Below, in pieces: positions 48,411-57,284 of a stretch of 64,000 nucleotides of DNA. How positions within the stretch are numbered: position 1 is the first letter of the stretch; each line of letters begins with the position of its first letter. Below the pieces are notes generated by a model. It was not told the origin of the DNA. It made no database searches and saw only the letters and a program-made list of their open reading frames with translations. A program made the translations under genes and the position numbers. Location: the NCBI RefSeq assembly GCF_013341275.1, contig NZ_CP054476.1, forward strand, positions 1,997,501 through 2,061,500. Direction: 5' to 3'. The stretch comes from Methyloligella sp. GL2. GTDB taxonomy: Bacteria; Pseudomonadota; Alphaproteobacteria; Rhizobiales; Methyloligellaceae.

Positions 48411-49244
48411 TTGAGCTATTCGATGAGCGACCAGACAAGCACGGCTGCCAGTTTCAATCCCGGCGGGATCGGCGCAGGCGCAGCCGATTTCCTCAAGGCC
48501 TGGAAGCGTTGGCCCGACTGGCTGATGCTCGGCTGGTACGATTTCTCCATCAAACATCGCCGCACGCTGATCGGCCCGTTCTGGGAAACGCTGCAGGTGG
48601 GAATCTGGGTTGGGGCGCTGGTCTTGATCTTCGGCGCGATGCGCGGCGGCCAGGACTATTACCCAGTCTATGTCGCGGCCGGCGTCACGGTCTGGAATTT
48701 CATCTCCAGCAATCTGACGCGCGCTACGGCGGTGTTCTCGAAGAACTCCAACTTCATCCTGAATGTCGACAATCCGCTGATGTTCTACGTGCTGCGGCAG
48801 GTGGCCTATAACGTCTTCCGCATGGCGTTCCAGCTGCCGGTCTACATCGTCTGTGCGCTCTGGTTTCAGCCGCCGTTCGGACTGGTCACCTTGATGGCGA
48901 TCCCGGGGCTGATCGCGGTGATCCTTACCGGCGTCTTCATCGCGCCTCTGATGGGCCTGATCGGCGCGCGCTACCGGGATTTCGGTCAAGCCATGTCGAC
49001 GGTCACGCGGTTCTTGTTCTTCACCACGCCGATCTTCTGGTCGCCGGGCAATAACGCGATCAAGACGGCGGCAGCGGCCTATAATCCGTTCAGCTATTTC
49101 ATCGCCGTGGTGCGGGAGCCGCTGATGGGCAACATGCCCTCGCTCCTCGCCTGGGTGGTGGTCCTCACCTGCGCCCTCGCCTCGCTGCTTGTCACGCTGT
49201 GGCTGTTCGGCCGCTATCAACGCAACATCGTATTCTGGCTCTAG
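48411..49244 (+). CDS. ABC-2 type polysaccharide exporter, permease (Wzm/KpsM-like)
   Basis: A 277-aa membrane protein with six predicted helices. The N-terminal region WYDFSIKHRRTLIGPFWETLQVGIWVGALVLIFGAM is the typical opening of Wzm and KpsM proteins, followed by YPVYVAAGVTVWNFISSNLTRA. The conserved RDFGQAM and TTPIFWSP segments and the final VTLWLFGRYQRNIVFWL are typical of the family. It should export a lipid-linked polysaccharide across the inner membrane with the adjacent ATPase. The start at 48423 (MSDQTS) is also possible. Two bases separate it from the ATPase. Confidence 0.93.
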   Translation: MSYSMSDQTSTAASFNPGGIGAGAADFLKAWKRWPDWLMLGWYDFSIKHRRTLIGPFWETLQVGIWVGALVLIFGAMRGGQDYYPVYVAAGVTVWNFISSNLTRATAVFSKNSNFILNVDNPLMFYVLRQVAYNVFRMAFQLPVYIVCALWFQPPFGLVTLMAIPGLIAVILTGVFIAPLMGLIGARYRDFGQAMSTVTRFLFFTTPIFWSPGNNAIKTAAAAYNPFSYFIAVVREPLMGNMPSLLAWVVVLTCALASLLVTLWLFGRYQRNIVFWL

Positions 49245-49246
49245 CC

Positions 49247-50149
49247 ATGTCCGAAGAACCTATCGTCATCAAAGCGGACAAGCTCGGCCTCAAGCTGCCG
49301 ATCTTCGGTTTCAGCGGAAAGCGCCGCAAGAAGAAGAACGCCAAGGCCACCGTCGGCGGCCAGATCAAGCGCGGCAACAATCATCATGCCGCGGTGATTC
49401 CTCTGGACGGGGTCTCGTTCGAAATTCGCCGCGGCGAGCGCGTCGGGCTGATCGGACGGAACGGCGCGGGCAAGAGCTCGCTACTGCGTGTGCTGGGCGG
49501 CATCTACCGGCCGACCTCAGGCTCTGTCATGGTGGAGGGCAAAGTCTCCACCTTGTTCACCAACCAGATCGGGCTCAGCCACGAGGCCACCGGCTACGAG
49601 AACGTGTTTCTCTATGGCCGCCTGCTCGGCTACTCCAACGCCCAGATGCAGGAGATCGCCGAGGACGTGGCCGAGTTCTCCCAGCTCGGCGACTATCTCG
49701 ATCTTCCGATGCGCACCTATTCGGCTGGCATGCGCACCCGGCTCGGATTTGCGGTGGTGACCGCGATGCAGCCGGACGTGCTCCTGATCGACGAGATTTT
49801 CGGCGCCGGCGACCGGCAGTTCCAGGACCGGGCGCGGGAGCGGATGAGCAACATCATCGGCCAGTCCAATACGCTGATCCTCGCCTCCCATTCCGACGAT
49901 ATCCTGCGCCGGTTTTGCGACCGGGTGCTGTGGCTCGACCACGGCCGCCTGGTTCAGGACGGGCCGATCGACGAAGTCCTGGCGCGATACGAACCGCCGG
50001 AGGAGGACGAGGACGAAGACGACGGTCGGAAACCGCGCGCACGGCGTGCTTCGAACAAGCCGCAGAAGCCGCGCGATCCGAACAAGCCGCAGCGCAAGAG
50101 CCGTGCCCGCAAGGATGACAAGGCGCAGCCGGAGCCCGACGCCGGCTAA
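49247..50149 (+). CDS. ABC polysaccharide exporter, ATP-binding subunit (Wzt/KpsT-like)
   Basis: A 300-aa ATPase that powers polysaccharide export. Walker A is GRNGAGKSSLLRVLGG, the signature is YSAGMRTRLGFAV and Walker B is DVLLIDEIFGAGD. The N-terminal region has a basic insert (GKRRKKKNAK). The C-terminus (from about residue 250) is a highly charged tail of glutamate/aspartate followed by lysine/arginine repeats (EEDEDEDDGRK, PQKPRDPNKPQRKSRA), not the beta-sandwich carbohydrate-binding domain of Wzt O-antigen ATPases. Its start is ATG 49247; an upstream GTG adds 16 residues. Confidence 0.93.
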   Translation: MSEEPIVIKADKLGLKLPIFGFSGKRRKKKNAKATVGGQIKRGNNHHAAVIPLDGVSFEIRRGERVGLIGRNGAGKSSLLRVLGGIYRPTSGSVMVEGKVSTLFTNQIGLSHEATGYENVFLYGRLLGYSNAQMQEIAEDVAEFSQLGDYLDLPMRTYSAGMRTRLGFAVVTAMQPDVLLIDEIFGAGDRQFQDRARERMSNIIGQSNTLILASHSDDILRRFCDRVLWLDHGRLVQDGPIDEVLARYEPPEEDEDEDDGRKPRARRASNKPQKPRDPNKPQRKSRARKDDKAQPEPDAG

Positions 50150-50195
50150 ACGGATTTTCGCACCTGTTATTCCCCTAAATCGCCGCTAAACATTT

Positions 50196-50212
50196 GCCCC
50201 GCTTTCCGGGGC
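50196..50212 (+). terminator. Weak hairpin after the ABC ATPase gene
   Basis: Six-base stem GCCCCG (50196-50201) and CGGGGC (50207-50212), loop CTTTC, with no good T-run after it. It may end the exporter transcript, but it could also be chance. Confidence 0.3.
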
Positions 50213-50360
50213 TGCTAAGAAGCCTGTCTTGGGGATCGGTGCGCAGGGGACGCCGCTCGGCTCAAGACGACTTGGAAGACTTGACCCAAAGCCTGGCTCA
50301 GACTGCGCCAAGCGACTTCGTCCCGCCGCTGCGGAGAGTTTCGGAAGGATAAGTCGAGGT

Positions 50361-51818
50361 ATGAGCGTTTGGCCCGTAATACTTTCCGGCGGCGCCGGCA
50401 CACGCCTTTGGCCGCTTTCCCGTTCGCTCTACCCCAAGCAGTTCCTGAAGCTCTGGCCCGACGACGACCGCTCCATGCTGGAGGCGACGCTGGCGCGGCT
50501 GCCCAATAGCGAGGCTGTGAAGCCGCCGCTGGTGGTCTGCAATAACGACCACCGTTTCCTGGTCTCCGATTGCGCCGAAGAGGCTAGCATTCCGCTATCG
50601 GAAATCGTGCTGGAGCCGGTGGGCCGCAATACCGCACCGGCCATCGCGGTTGCCGCGCTGCTGGCCACGGAAAGCGATCCCGACGCCATTCTCGTGGTGA
50701 TGCCGAGCGATCACGTGATCGCCGGCGAGGCGCAGTTCCGCGTCGCGGTGGCCAAGGCGGTCGAGGTCGCGGCGACGGGCAAGCTGGTGTTGTTCGGTAT
50801 CAGCCCGGACCGGCCCCATACCGGCTACGGCTATATCGCCAAGGGCGAGGCCCTGCCCGGCTTCGGCGAATCCTACAAAGTCGCCCGCTTCGTGGAGAAG
50901 CCCGACGAGGAGACCGCTGCGGGCTATCTCGCCGAGGGCAACTACTACTGGAACAGCGGCATCTTCGTGCTGCACGCACAGACCTTGATCGACGAGCTGA
51001 CCCGCGAGCAGCCGGAGGTGATCGGCGCGGCACGCGATGCGCTGGACGGGGCGGAGCGCGATCTCAACTTCCTACGGCTGGACGAGCCGAGCTTCGCCGC
51101 CTCCCCCTCCATCTCCATCGACAACGGGGTGATGGAGCATACCGGGAAAGCGGCGATGCTTCCGATCGATGTCGGGTGGAGCGATGTCGGCTCCTGGTCC
51201 TCCCTCGCTGAGCTCGGCAAGGCCGACGCGCAAGGCAATGTCCTGGCCGGTTTCGCCGCGAGCGGCGAGCAGACCGTGCTGCAGGACACCTCCAATTGTT
51301 TCGTCTACTCCACCGGTGCGCTGGTTTCGACCATCGGGCTGGACAATCTCGTCATCGTGGAGACACCGGATGCGCTGCTGGTCGCCGACAAGGCCCGCGC
51401 GCAGGAGGTGGGCAAGATCGTGGAGCGGCTGAAATCCGGCGATGGCCGCCAGCACGAGCAGCATCTGCGCCATTACCGGCCCTGGGGCTATTTCGAGCAG
51501 CTCAATCAGGGCGACCGCTTCCAGGTCAAGCTGCTGCACGTCAAACCCGGCGGCAAGCTCTCCATGCAGATGCATCATCACCGCTCCGAACATTGGGTCG
51601 TGGTGCGGGGCACGGCGCTGGTGAGCGCCGGCACCGAGGAGAAGCTCGTGCACGAGAACGAGTCGTTCTATATCAGCGCGACGGAATGGCACCGGCTGGC
51701 CAATCCCGGCAAGCTTCCGCTGGTCATCATCGAGGTGCAGTTGGGCTCATATCTCGGCGAGGACGACATCATTCGCGAGAACGACATCTACAATCGCGGC
51801 CAAGACGAGACCAATTAG
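50361..51818 (+). CDS. manC: Mannose-1-phosphate guanylyltransferase/mannose-6-phosphate isomerase
   Basis: A 485-aa bifunctional GDP-mannose enzyme of the ManC/XanB/AlgA type. The guanylyltransferase part opens VWPVILSGGAGTRLWPLSRSLYPKQFL, with VMPSDHVIAG and YGYIAKGEALPG. The C-terminal phosphomannose isomerase cupin has RPWGYFEQLNQGDRFQVK, GGKLSMQMHHHRSEHWVVVRGTALV and NESFYISATEWHRLANPGKLPLVIIEVQLG. ATG 50361 follows GAGGT; an upstream in-frame start adds 44 residues. It lies 211 bases downstream of the exporter ATPase on the same strand. Confidence 0.97.
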   Translation: MSVWPVILSGGAGTRLWPLSRSLYPKQFLKLWPDDDRSMLEATLARLPNSEAVKPPLVVCNNDHRFLVSDCAEEASIPLSEIVLEPVGRNTAPAIAVAALLATESDPDAILVVMPSDHVIAGEAQFRVAVAKAVEVAATGKLVLFGISPDRPHTGYGYIAKGEALPGFGESYKVARFVEKPDEETAAGYLAEGNYYWNSGIFVLHAQTLIDELTREQPEVIGAARDALDGAERDLNFLRLDEPSFAASPSISIDNGVMEHTGKAAMLPIDVGWSDVGSWSSLAELGKADAQGNVLAGFAASGEQTVLQDTSNCFVYSTGALVSTIGLDNLVIVETPDALLVADKARAQEVGKIVERLKSGDGRQHEQHLRHYRPWGYFEQLNQGDRFQVKLLHVKPGGKLSMQMHHHRSEHWVVVRGTALVSAGTEEKLVHENESFYISATEWHRLANPGKLPLVIIEVQLGSYLGEDDIIRENDIYNRGQDETN

Positions 51819-51970
51819 CCGGCGCGCAGCCTAGCGACAAAAATCCCAAGGCATTCAATGAGCTGCGGCCATATGCGGTGGCGGTCGCGACCGTCATGGA
51901 ACCGACTTGCTTCTCGTTTATGGGGACCTTGTTTATCCTGCGAAAGCATCCAAGGGAGGGAGGCAGGTTT

Positions 51971-52147
51971 ATGCGCGTTGTGGTCTTATTGATTATCGTC
52001 ATTGCGGCGCTGGTGATCGTGCAGCATCAGCGCAATGGCTGCGAATGGGGCGAATCGGGCTGGGCCCAGTGCATCCTGAGTTTCGACAAAGACGAAGCGC
52101 CGGCAACGGACGCGCCAGTCGAGCCGCAGCCGGACGTTTCTCCGTAA
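51971..52147 (+). CDS. Small single-pass membrane protein (hypothetical)
   Basis: A 58-aa protein of unknown family. AGGGAGG lies just upstream of the ATG. An N-terminal hydrophobic helix (about residues 3-19, VVVLLIIVIAALVIVQ) is followed by NGCEWGESGWAQCILSF with two cysteines 10 residues apart and an acidic, proline-rich tail. A strong hairpin follows (52161-52197). Probably expressed, role unknown. Confidence 0.55.
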   Translation: MRVVVLLIIVIAALVIVQHQRNGCEWGESGWAQCILSFDKDEAPATDAPVEPQPDVSP

Positions 52148-52160
52148 CTTTTTCAGCTTG

Positions 52161-52197
52161 GCGAAGACGCGGCGCATTGCCTGCATCGCGTCTTCGC
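52161..52197 (+). terminator. Inverted repeat after the small membrane protein
   Basis: Perfect 11-bp stem GCGAAGACGCG (52161-52171) with CGCGTCTTCGC (52187-52197) and a 15-base loop. The following stretch ATCTCTTTGC is only moderately T-rich. It may serve both the plus-strand gene and the convergent DHFR-like gene. Confidence 0.55.
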
Positions 52198-52244
52198 ATC
52201 TCTTTGCTTCCGCCGGAGAATATTTTCCGGCCCTGCCCTTCGCC

Positions 52245-52643
52245 TCAGCGGGCGCGAATCAGCCAATCGGGATTGAACCAGCGATCGGCCTCGCCATCAT
52301 AGGGAAGCCGGTTGATGTCCCAATGGCGGATATAGGGGGCGTAGACATCCCACACCGGCGGACCGCCGCCGACATAGACGACGCGATCGTTGAATTGCGC
52401 CAGCACCTTCTCCGGGTCCATATGGGAGCGAATCTCGAACACGGTCCGGTCCTTGCGGGCATAATCCGGCACCGCGGAGACAGTGGTCGGGCCGGCGATC
52501 AGCACATGGCCGCGGGTAACATCGAAGAAACGGGCGACGTCTTGAACGAATTCCCTATCCTTGCAGCCCTCCCATGGAAGGCGCCCGTGCAGTCCGAGCT
52601 GGCCGCGCAGGCCAATTGCAATGATGGAGCGGACATCCGCCAT
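52245..52643 (-). CDS. Short dihydrofolate reductase-like protein
   Basis: A 132-aa protein related to FolA but shorter than the usual about 160 aa. The opening RSIIAIGLRGQLGLHGRLPWEGCKDREF keeps W-x4-D, matching the active-site tryptophan and aspartate of FolA. HVLIAGPTTVSAVP corresponds to the NADPH-binding GRxT segment, and RVVYVGGGPPVWDVYAPYI to the GGxxxY element. The part after the GGG is only about 36 residues, so the final beta-hairpin is truncated. True DHFR activity is uncertain. It is convergent with the small membrane protein gene. Confidence 0.7.
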   Translation of the reverse strand: MADVRSIIAIGLRGQLGLHGRLPWEGCKDREFVQDVARFFDVTRGHVLIAGPTTVSAVPDYARKDRTVFEIRSHMDPEKVLAQFNDRVVYVGGGPPVWDVYAPYIRHWDINRLPYDGEADRWFNPDWLIRAR

Positions 52644-52736
52644 ATCTTACCTCGCCGAGTCACTCTATTTGTGGCGGCGCATCATGGACAGATTGTCCGC
52701 CGCAGTGAAGTGCCTCGCACCCGCCCTATTCGATAA

Positions 52737-53672
52737 ATGACAACAAACTCTCACGAGGCCGAATCCGGGCGGGAACGGCTGATGGCGATCGGGCTGATGC
52801 TCTGTGCCGTCGTCACCTTCACCTGCCTCGACACCACGGCGAAATATCTGGTCACCACGGCCTCGCTCCCGGTGAGCGAGGTCGTCTGGGTCCGCTTCAC
52901 GGCCCATGCGCTGTTCACCTTCGTGCTGCTTCGGGGGCTGGGCCGGCGCGCCACGCTGAAGTCGAAGAAGCCGGGCCAGCAAGCCTTGCGTTCGCTGTTC
53001 ATGTTCGGCGCCACGGCGCTCAACTTCCTGGCACTGAAATATCTGCAGCTCGACCAGACGGTGACGATCTTCTTCCTGACTCCATTGCTGGTCGCGGCTC
53101 TGGCGGGGCCGCTGCTCGGCGAATGGGTCGGCTGGCGCCGGCTGCTGGCCATTCTGGTGGGCTTCGCCGGTGTGCTGATCGTGATCCGCCCCGGCTTCGG
53201 CGGTATTCATTGGGCCGCCAGCCTCTCCTTCCTCGCGATGATCTGCTACGCGCTCTACAATATCTCCACGCGCTATCTCTCCCGCTACGACCCGCCGGAG
53301 GTCACCCAGCTCTATACGCCGCTTGCCGGCATCTTGCTGATGGCGCCGCTTGCCTTTCTCGATTGGCAAATGCCGTCCGGGCTTACGATTTGGCTGATCC
53401 TGGCGACCCTCGGCTTCTGGGGCGGCCTCAGCCATTGGCTGCTGATCCTGGCCCACCGGCACGCCCCCGCCCCAGTGCTGGCGCCGTTCATCTATATCGA
53501 CCTGCTGACCAATTCGGTGATGCAGTATTTCGTGTTCGGCGACGTGCCGAGCCCGTGGACGCTGGCCGGCGGTGCGGTGGTGATCACATCGGGACTCTAT
53601 CTCCTGGCCCGCGAGCGCAAGGCTGAGCCGGGCAAGGATGGCGGCCCGGCGTCCGATATCGCCGCGCTGTAG
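52737..53672 (+). CDS. EamA-family DMT transporter
   Basis: A 311-aa inner-membrane transporter with ten predicted helices in two EamA repeats. The first begins LMAIGLMLCAVVTFTCLDTTAKYLV and continues PVSEVVWVRFTAHALFTFVLL, LFMFGATALNFLALKYLQLDQTVTIFFLTPLLVAALAGPLLGEWVGWRRLLAILVGFAGVLIVIRPG; the second is marked by PVLAPFIYIDLLTNSVMQYFVFGDVPSPWTLAGGAVVITSGLY. Substrate unknown. It stands alone, divergent from the DHFR-like gene. Confidence 0.9.
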   Translation: MTTNSHEAESGRERLMAIGLMLCAVVTFTCLDTTAKYLVTTASLPVSEVVWVRFTAHALFTFVLLRGLGRRATLKSKKPGQQALRSLFMFGATALNFLALKYLQLDQTVTIFFLTPLLVAALAGPLLGEWVGWRRLLAILVGFAGVLIVIRPGFGGIHWAASLSFLAMICYALYNISTRYLSRYDPPEVTQLYTPLAGILLMAPLAFLDWQMPSGLTIWLILATLGFWGGLSHWLLILAHRHAPAPVLAPFIYIDLLTNSVMQYFVFGDVPSPWTLAGGAVVITSGLYLLARERKAEPGKDGGPASDIAAL

Positions 53673-53821
53673 GCGTCTCCCGCCTTTTCCGATCCGATCT
53701 TCTACCCCTGCGCATTTTTCTGCGCGACACCGCGAAACTTATCCGGGGCTAAAAGGTTAATGAGGCCCAGAGGGCGTTTTGTATCGGGGGAGTAACTTTA
53801 GCGAACGTAGGGAGACGTTCG

Positions 53822-54397
53822 ATGAAATCGCAGAAGAAGAAAGTGTCGGTATTGGCGGCGTTTATGTTGTTTTTCTCAACGACGCTCGCAATCGGCCAAG
53901 AGGCAACGGCGCAAGATCTAGCATCGACCGAGCCTGGCGTCACATCCCCCGAGCTCAAAATTGCCAAGCGCATGCCTTCGAACGTGACAATCGTTCCGAA
54001 GACACCTCTACATGCCACTGTTTCACAAGCCATTCCTGTCATCACCGGCAAAGAAAAGGCGGTCATCGAGGATACGGTGCGGATGCAGATCAAGGCGCTC
54101 AGCAAGGGCGATGCGGAAGGCGCGTTCGCCAACCTTTCGCCAAGCACGCAGCGCTATTTCGGCGGGGCGACGGCGTTCCTGACCGAGGTGCGCCACGAGG
54201 CGGCGCCGGTCACCAAGACCCAAAGCTTCAGCTTCCTGAACCTGGAGCGGCGCGATGCCGAGACGCTGCAGCCGGTACTTCTCACCGACAAGCGCGGGCA
54301 GAGCTGGCTGGCCAAGTTCCGGCTGGAGCGCCAGGGGGCTGGCGACTGGCGGGTGCTGAGCTGCGAGATCGAGGCGATCCCGGGCCAGCAGGCCTAA
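53822..54397 (+). CDS. DUF4864-containing secreted protein
   Basis: A 191-aa protein with an N-terminal signal peptide (about 1-30, KVSVLAAFMLFFSTTLAIGQEA). The core from about residue 78 onward (VIEDTVRMQIKALSKGDAEGAFANLSPSTQRYFGGATAFLTEVR, and QSWLAKFRLERQGAGDWRVLSCEIEAIPGQQA) matches the DUF4864 family of NTF2-like folds. Role unknown. It converges on tgt 26 bases away. Confidence 0.85.
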   Translation: MKSQKKKVSVLAAFMLFFSTTLAIGQEATAQDLASTEPGVTSPELKIAKRMPSNVTIVPKTPLHATVSQAIPVITGKEKAVIEDTVRMQIKALSKGDAEGAFANLSPSTQRYFGGATAFLTEVRHEAAPVTKTQSFSFLNLERRDAETLQPVLLTDKRGQSWLAKFRLERQGAGDWRVLSCEIEAIPGQQA

Positions 54398-54423
54398 CCC
54401 GCCGGACTTGAGCGAGGGACAGT

Positions 54424-55548
54424 CTAAGCGTTCCCCTCGCCGTAGCGGCGATTGAGATCGTCGGCGAAGGCTTCGTAGCGGCCTTCGCTGATCGCCTCCC
54501 GGGCCTGGGCCATCAGCTCCTGATAGAAATGGACGTTGGCCCAGCTCAGAAGCATGGCGCCGAGAATCTCGCCCGATTTCACCAGATGGTGCAGATAGGC
54601 GCATGAATATTGCGCCGCCGGGCAGCTGCTCTCAGGGTCGAGCGGGCTGTCGTCCTCGGCATATTTGGCATTGCGCATATTCTTGCGCCCGGCCCAGGTG
54701 AAGGTCTGGCCGTGGCGGCCGGATCGTGTCGGCATCACGCAATCGAACATGTCGACACCGCGCCGCACCGCTTCGACCAGATCCTGCGGCGTGCCCACCC
54801 CCATCAGATAGCGCGGCTTGTCTTCTGGGAGAAAGGCATTGGTCACCTCCACCATCTCCAGCATGGCCGCCTGCCCTTCGCCCACGGCGAGGCCGCCGAT
54901 GGCGTAGCCGGGGAAGCCGATCTCGATCAGCGCGCGGGCGCTTTCCGCGCGGAGATCGGGATAGGTGCTGCCCTGCACGATGCCGAACAGCGCCTGGCCC
55001 GGCTTGGACAGCTTTCCGAAGGCGGCCTTGGAGCGGTCGGCCCAGCGCATGGAAAGATCGAGCGAGCGCTTGGCCTCTTCACGGCTAGCCGGGAACGGGG
55101 TGCATTCATCGAGCACCATCTGGATATCGGAGCCGAGCAGGCACTGAATCTCGACGGCGCGTTCCGGGGTCAGCTCGTGGCGCGAGCCGTCGAGATGGGA
55201 TTGGAAGGTGACGCCGTTCTCGGTGATCTTGCGCAGCTTCGACAGGGACATGACCTGATAGCCGCCGGAATCGGTGAGGATCGGCTTTTCCCAATGCATG
55301 AAGCGGTGCAGCCCGCCGAGCCGGGCGATGCGCTCCGCGCCGGGGCGCAGCATCAAATGATAGGTGTTGCCGAGAATGATATCGGCGCCGGTCGCCTCCA
55401 CCGTCTCCGGCAGCATGGCCTTCACCGTCGCCGCGGTGCCGACGGGCATGAAGGCCGGCGTGCGGATGACGCCGCGCGGCGTGGCGATCTCGCCGCGGCG
55501 GGCCGCGCCGTCTTTTGCCAGCACCGAGTATGAGAATGTGTCGGTCAC
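54424..55548 (-). CDS. tgt: Queuine tRNA-ribosyltransferase (tRNA-guanine transglycosylase) Tgt
   Basis: Inserts the queuine precursor PreQ1 at position 34 of tRNAs reading NAU/NAC. The 374-aa protein starts with GTG and an AGGAG site at good spacing. It shows [18 protein letters not shown], the catalytic aspartate in [13 protein letters not shown], the zinc-binding [20 protein letters not shown] region with the preceding cysteines, and [13 protein letters not shown]. It follows queA on the same strand with a palindromic repeat between. Confidence 0.98.
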   Translation of the reverse strand: MTDTFSYSVLAKDGAARRGEIATPRGVIRTPAFMPVGTAATVKAMLPETVEATGADIILGNTYHLMLRPGAERIARLGGLHRFMHWEKPILTDSGGYQVMSLSKLRKITENGVTFQSHLDGSRHELTPERAVEIQCLLGSDIQMVLDECTPFPASREEAKRSLDLSMRWADRSKAAFGKLSKPGQALFGIVQGSTYPDLRAESARALIEIGFPGYAIGGLAVGEGQAAMLEMVEVTNAFLPEDKPRYLMGVGTPQDLVEAVRRGVDMFDCVMPTRSGRHGQTFTWAGRKNMRNAKYAEDDSPLDPESSCPAAQYSCAYLHHLVKSGEILGAMLLSWANVHFYQELMAQAREAISEGRYEAFADDLNRRYGEGNA

Positions 55549-55559
55549 GACGTTGCTCC

Positions 55560-55680
55560 TTCACCTCTCCCCTTTGGGGAGAGGTCGGCATGCGACGCAT
55601 GCCGGGTGAGGGGTATCAGGAGATCGCGCGTTCGGTCCCCCCTCACCCCAGCCCTCTCCCCGCCGGGGAGAGGGAGCAGG
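55560..55680. repeat. Palindromic intergenic repeat between queA and tgt
   Basis: A composite of hairpins: CCTCTCCCC/GGGGAGAGG (55564-55584), GGCATGC/GCATGCC (55587-55603) and CCCTCTCCCC/GGGGAGAGGG (55652-55674), framed by GGGTGAGGGG and CCCCTCACCC that can pair at long range. From general knowledge this looks like the repetitive palindromic elements common between genes of alphaproteobacteria, not like a CRISPR or a simple terminator. Confidence 0.8.
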
Positions 55681-55705
55681 CCGTGCGATTTGGATGGCCC
55701 GGTCC

Positions 55706-56794
55706 TCATTCGATCTCTGTCTTTCCAGGGCTAAGCAGGCAGGCATCGCCATAGGAATAGAAGCGATAGCGCTGGCGAATAGCATGGGCGTAGGCCGCTT
55801 GCATCGCCTCCAGCCCGGAGAAGGCCGAGACCAGCATGAACAAGGTCGAGCGCGGCAGGTGGAAATTGGTCAGCAGCAGATCCACGGCGCGGAAGCGATA
55901 GCCGGGGGTGATGAAGATATCCGTGTCGCCGGTGAAGGGATGGATGTGCCCCGTCTCGTCGGCGGCGCTCTCCAGGAGCCGCAAAGCCGTGGTGCCGACG
56001 GCAACGATACGCCCGCCCCTCGCCCGCACGTCATTCAAGGCCTCGGCCACGTCCTCGCTCAGCACCCCGGTCTCCGAATGCATCACGTGATCCTCGGTGT
56101 CATCGGCCTTCACGGGGAGGAAGGTGCCCGGACCGACATGCAGGGTCAGCCGGTGGGTGGAGATGCCCTTCCCCTCCAGCTCGGCAATCAGATCGTCGGT
56201 GAAATGCAGCCCGGCCGTGGGCGCCGCGACGGCGCCTTCATGCGCGGCATAGACGGTCTGATAGTCCTTCACATCGCTGGCGTCGGCCCGGCGGCGCGAG
56301 GCGATATAGGGCGGCAGCGGCATGGCGCCTATGCTGGCGATGGCCTCGTCCAGCGCGGCGCCTTCGAGGTCGAAGCGAAGCGCGATCTCGCCGCCCTCGC
56401 CTTTCCCCTCCACCGTCGCGTCCAGACTGCCGGCAAGACAGGCGCCGTTCCCGGTGCCGAATTGGATGCGGTCGCCGGGCTGCAGCCGCTTGGCCGGGCG
56501 GGCAAAGGCCTGCCAGCGCGTGGCGTCGAGCCGCTTGGTCAGATTGACGGAAATCTCGGCGACCGCCTCGCCGCGGGTGCGCGTGCCGTGCAGCTCCGCA
56601 GGGATGACGCGGGTGTCGTTGAACACCAGCGCATCCCCCGGCCGCAGCAGAGCGGCCAGATCGCGGAACTGCTTGTCCTCAAGCGCGCCGGTCGCGCCAT
56701 CGACCACGAGCAGCCGCGCCGCATCCCGAGGGACGGCGGGCCGCAAAGCGATCAACGCTTCGGGAAGCTCGAAATCGAAGGCGTCGACGCGCAA
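55706..56794 (-). CDS. queA: S-adenosylmethionine:tRNA ribosyltransferase-isomerase QueA
   Basis: Transfers the ribosyl group from SAM to PreQ1 in tRNA, giving epoxyqueuosine. The 362-aa protein begins [27 protein letters not shown]. It shows [53 protein letters not shown] and [23 protein letters not shown], with [21 protein letters not shown] near the end. TTG 56794 is the start. It is downstream of the cyclophilin gene by a short gap and upstream of tgt, so the pathway genes sit together. Confidence 0.98.
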   Translation of the reverse strand: MRVDAFDFELPEALIALRPAVPRDAARLLVVDGATGALEDKQFRDLAALLRPGDALVFNDTRVIPAELHGTRTRGEAVAEISVNLTKRLDATRWQAFARPAKRLQPGDRIQFGTGNGACLAGSLDATVEGKGEGGEIALRFDLEGAALDEAIASIGAMPLPPYIASRRRADASDVKDYQTVYAAHEGAVAAPTAGLHFTDDLIAELEGKGISTHRLTLHVGPGTFLPVKADDTEDHVMHSETGVLSEDVAEALNDVRARGGRIVAVGTTALRLLESAADETGHIHPFTGDTDIFITPGYRFRAVDLLLTNFHLPRSTLFMLVSAFSGLEAMQAAYAHAIRQRYRFYSYGDACLLSPGKTEIE

Positions 56795-56808
56795 ATGAGG
56801 ACGGTCTG

Positions 56809-57273
56809 CTAGCTGGCGTCGGCGGCGATGCGCGCGGAGACGATATTGTCGGGCTGGGCCGGCGGCTCGCCGCGGTTCAGCTGATCGACATTCTCCATGC
56901 CTTCGATCACCTGGCCCCAGACGGTGTATTGCCCGTTGAGGAAGGAGGCATCGTCGAAGCAGATGAAGAACTGGCTATCGGCGGAATCCGGCGACATCGC
57001 CCGCGCTGCGCCCACCGTGCCGCGCCCGAAAGGCGCGTCGGTGAACTCGGCCTTGATGTTCTGGCCAGAACCGCCCGTGCCGTTGCCCTTCGGGTCGCCG
57101 CCTTGGGCCATGAAGCCGTCGATGACGCGATGGAACACGGTGCCGTTATAGAACCCGTCGCGCACCAGCTCCTTGATGCGGGCGACATGGTTCGGCGCCA
57201 GATCGGGCCGCATCTCGATGGTGACGGGGCCGCGGCTGGTCTCGATGATCAGGGTATCTTCAGGGGTTGCCAT
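56809..57273 (-). CDS. ppiB: Cytoplasmic peptidyl-prolyl cis-trans isomerase (cyclophilin)
   Basis: A 154-aa PPIase without a signal peptide. The cyclophilin core is [71 protein letters not shown]. The arginine in FHR, the phenylalanine and glutamine in FMAQ, and the FF in QFFI are the active-site positions. GAGGAG precedes the ATG. It sits between the secreted paralogue (upstream) and queA. Confidence 0.95.
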   Translation of the reverse strand: MATPEDTLIIETSRGPVTIEMRPDLAPNHVARIKELVRDGFYNGTVFHRVIDGFMAQGGDPKGNGTGGSGQNIKAEFTDAPFGRGTVGAARAMSPDSADSQFFICFDDASFLNGQYTVWGQVIEGMENVDQLNRGEPPAQPDNIVSARIAADAS

Positions 57274-57284
57274 GATGTCCTCCT

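Noticed and set aside
55560..55680. Possible CRISPR array
   Set aside because: Only two related palindromes of different spacing; no regular spacers and no cas genes.
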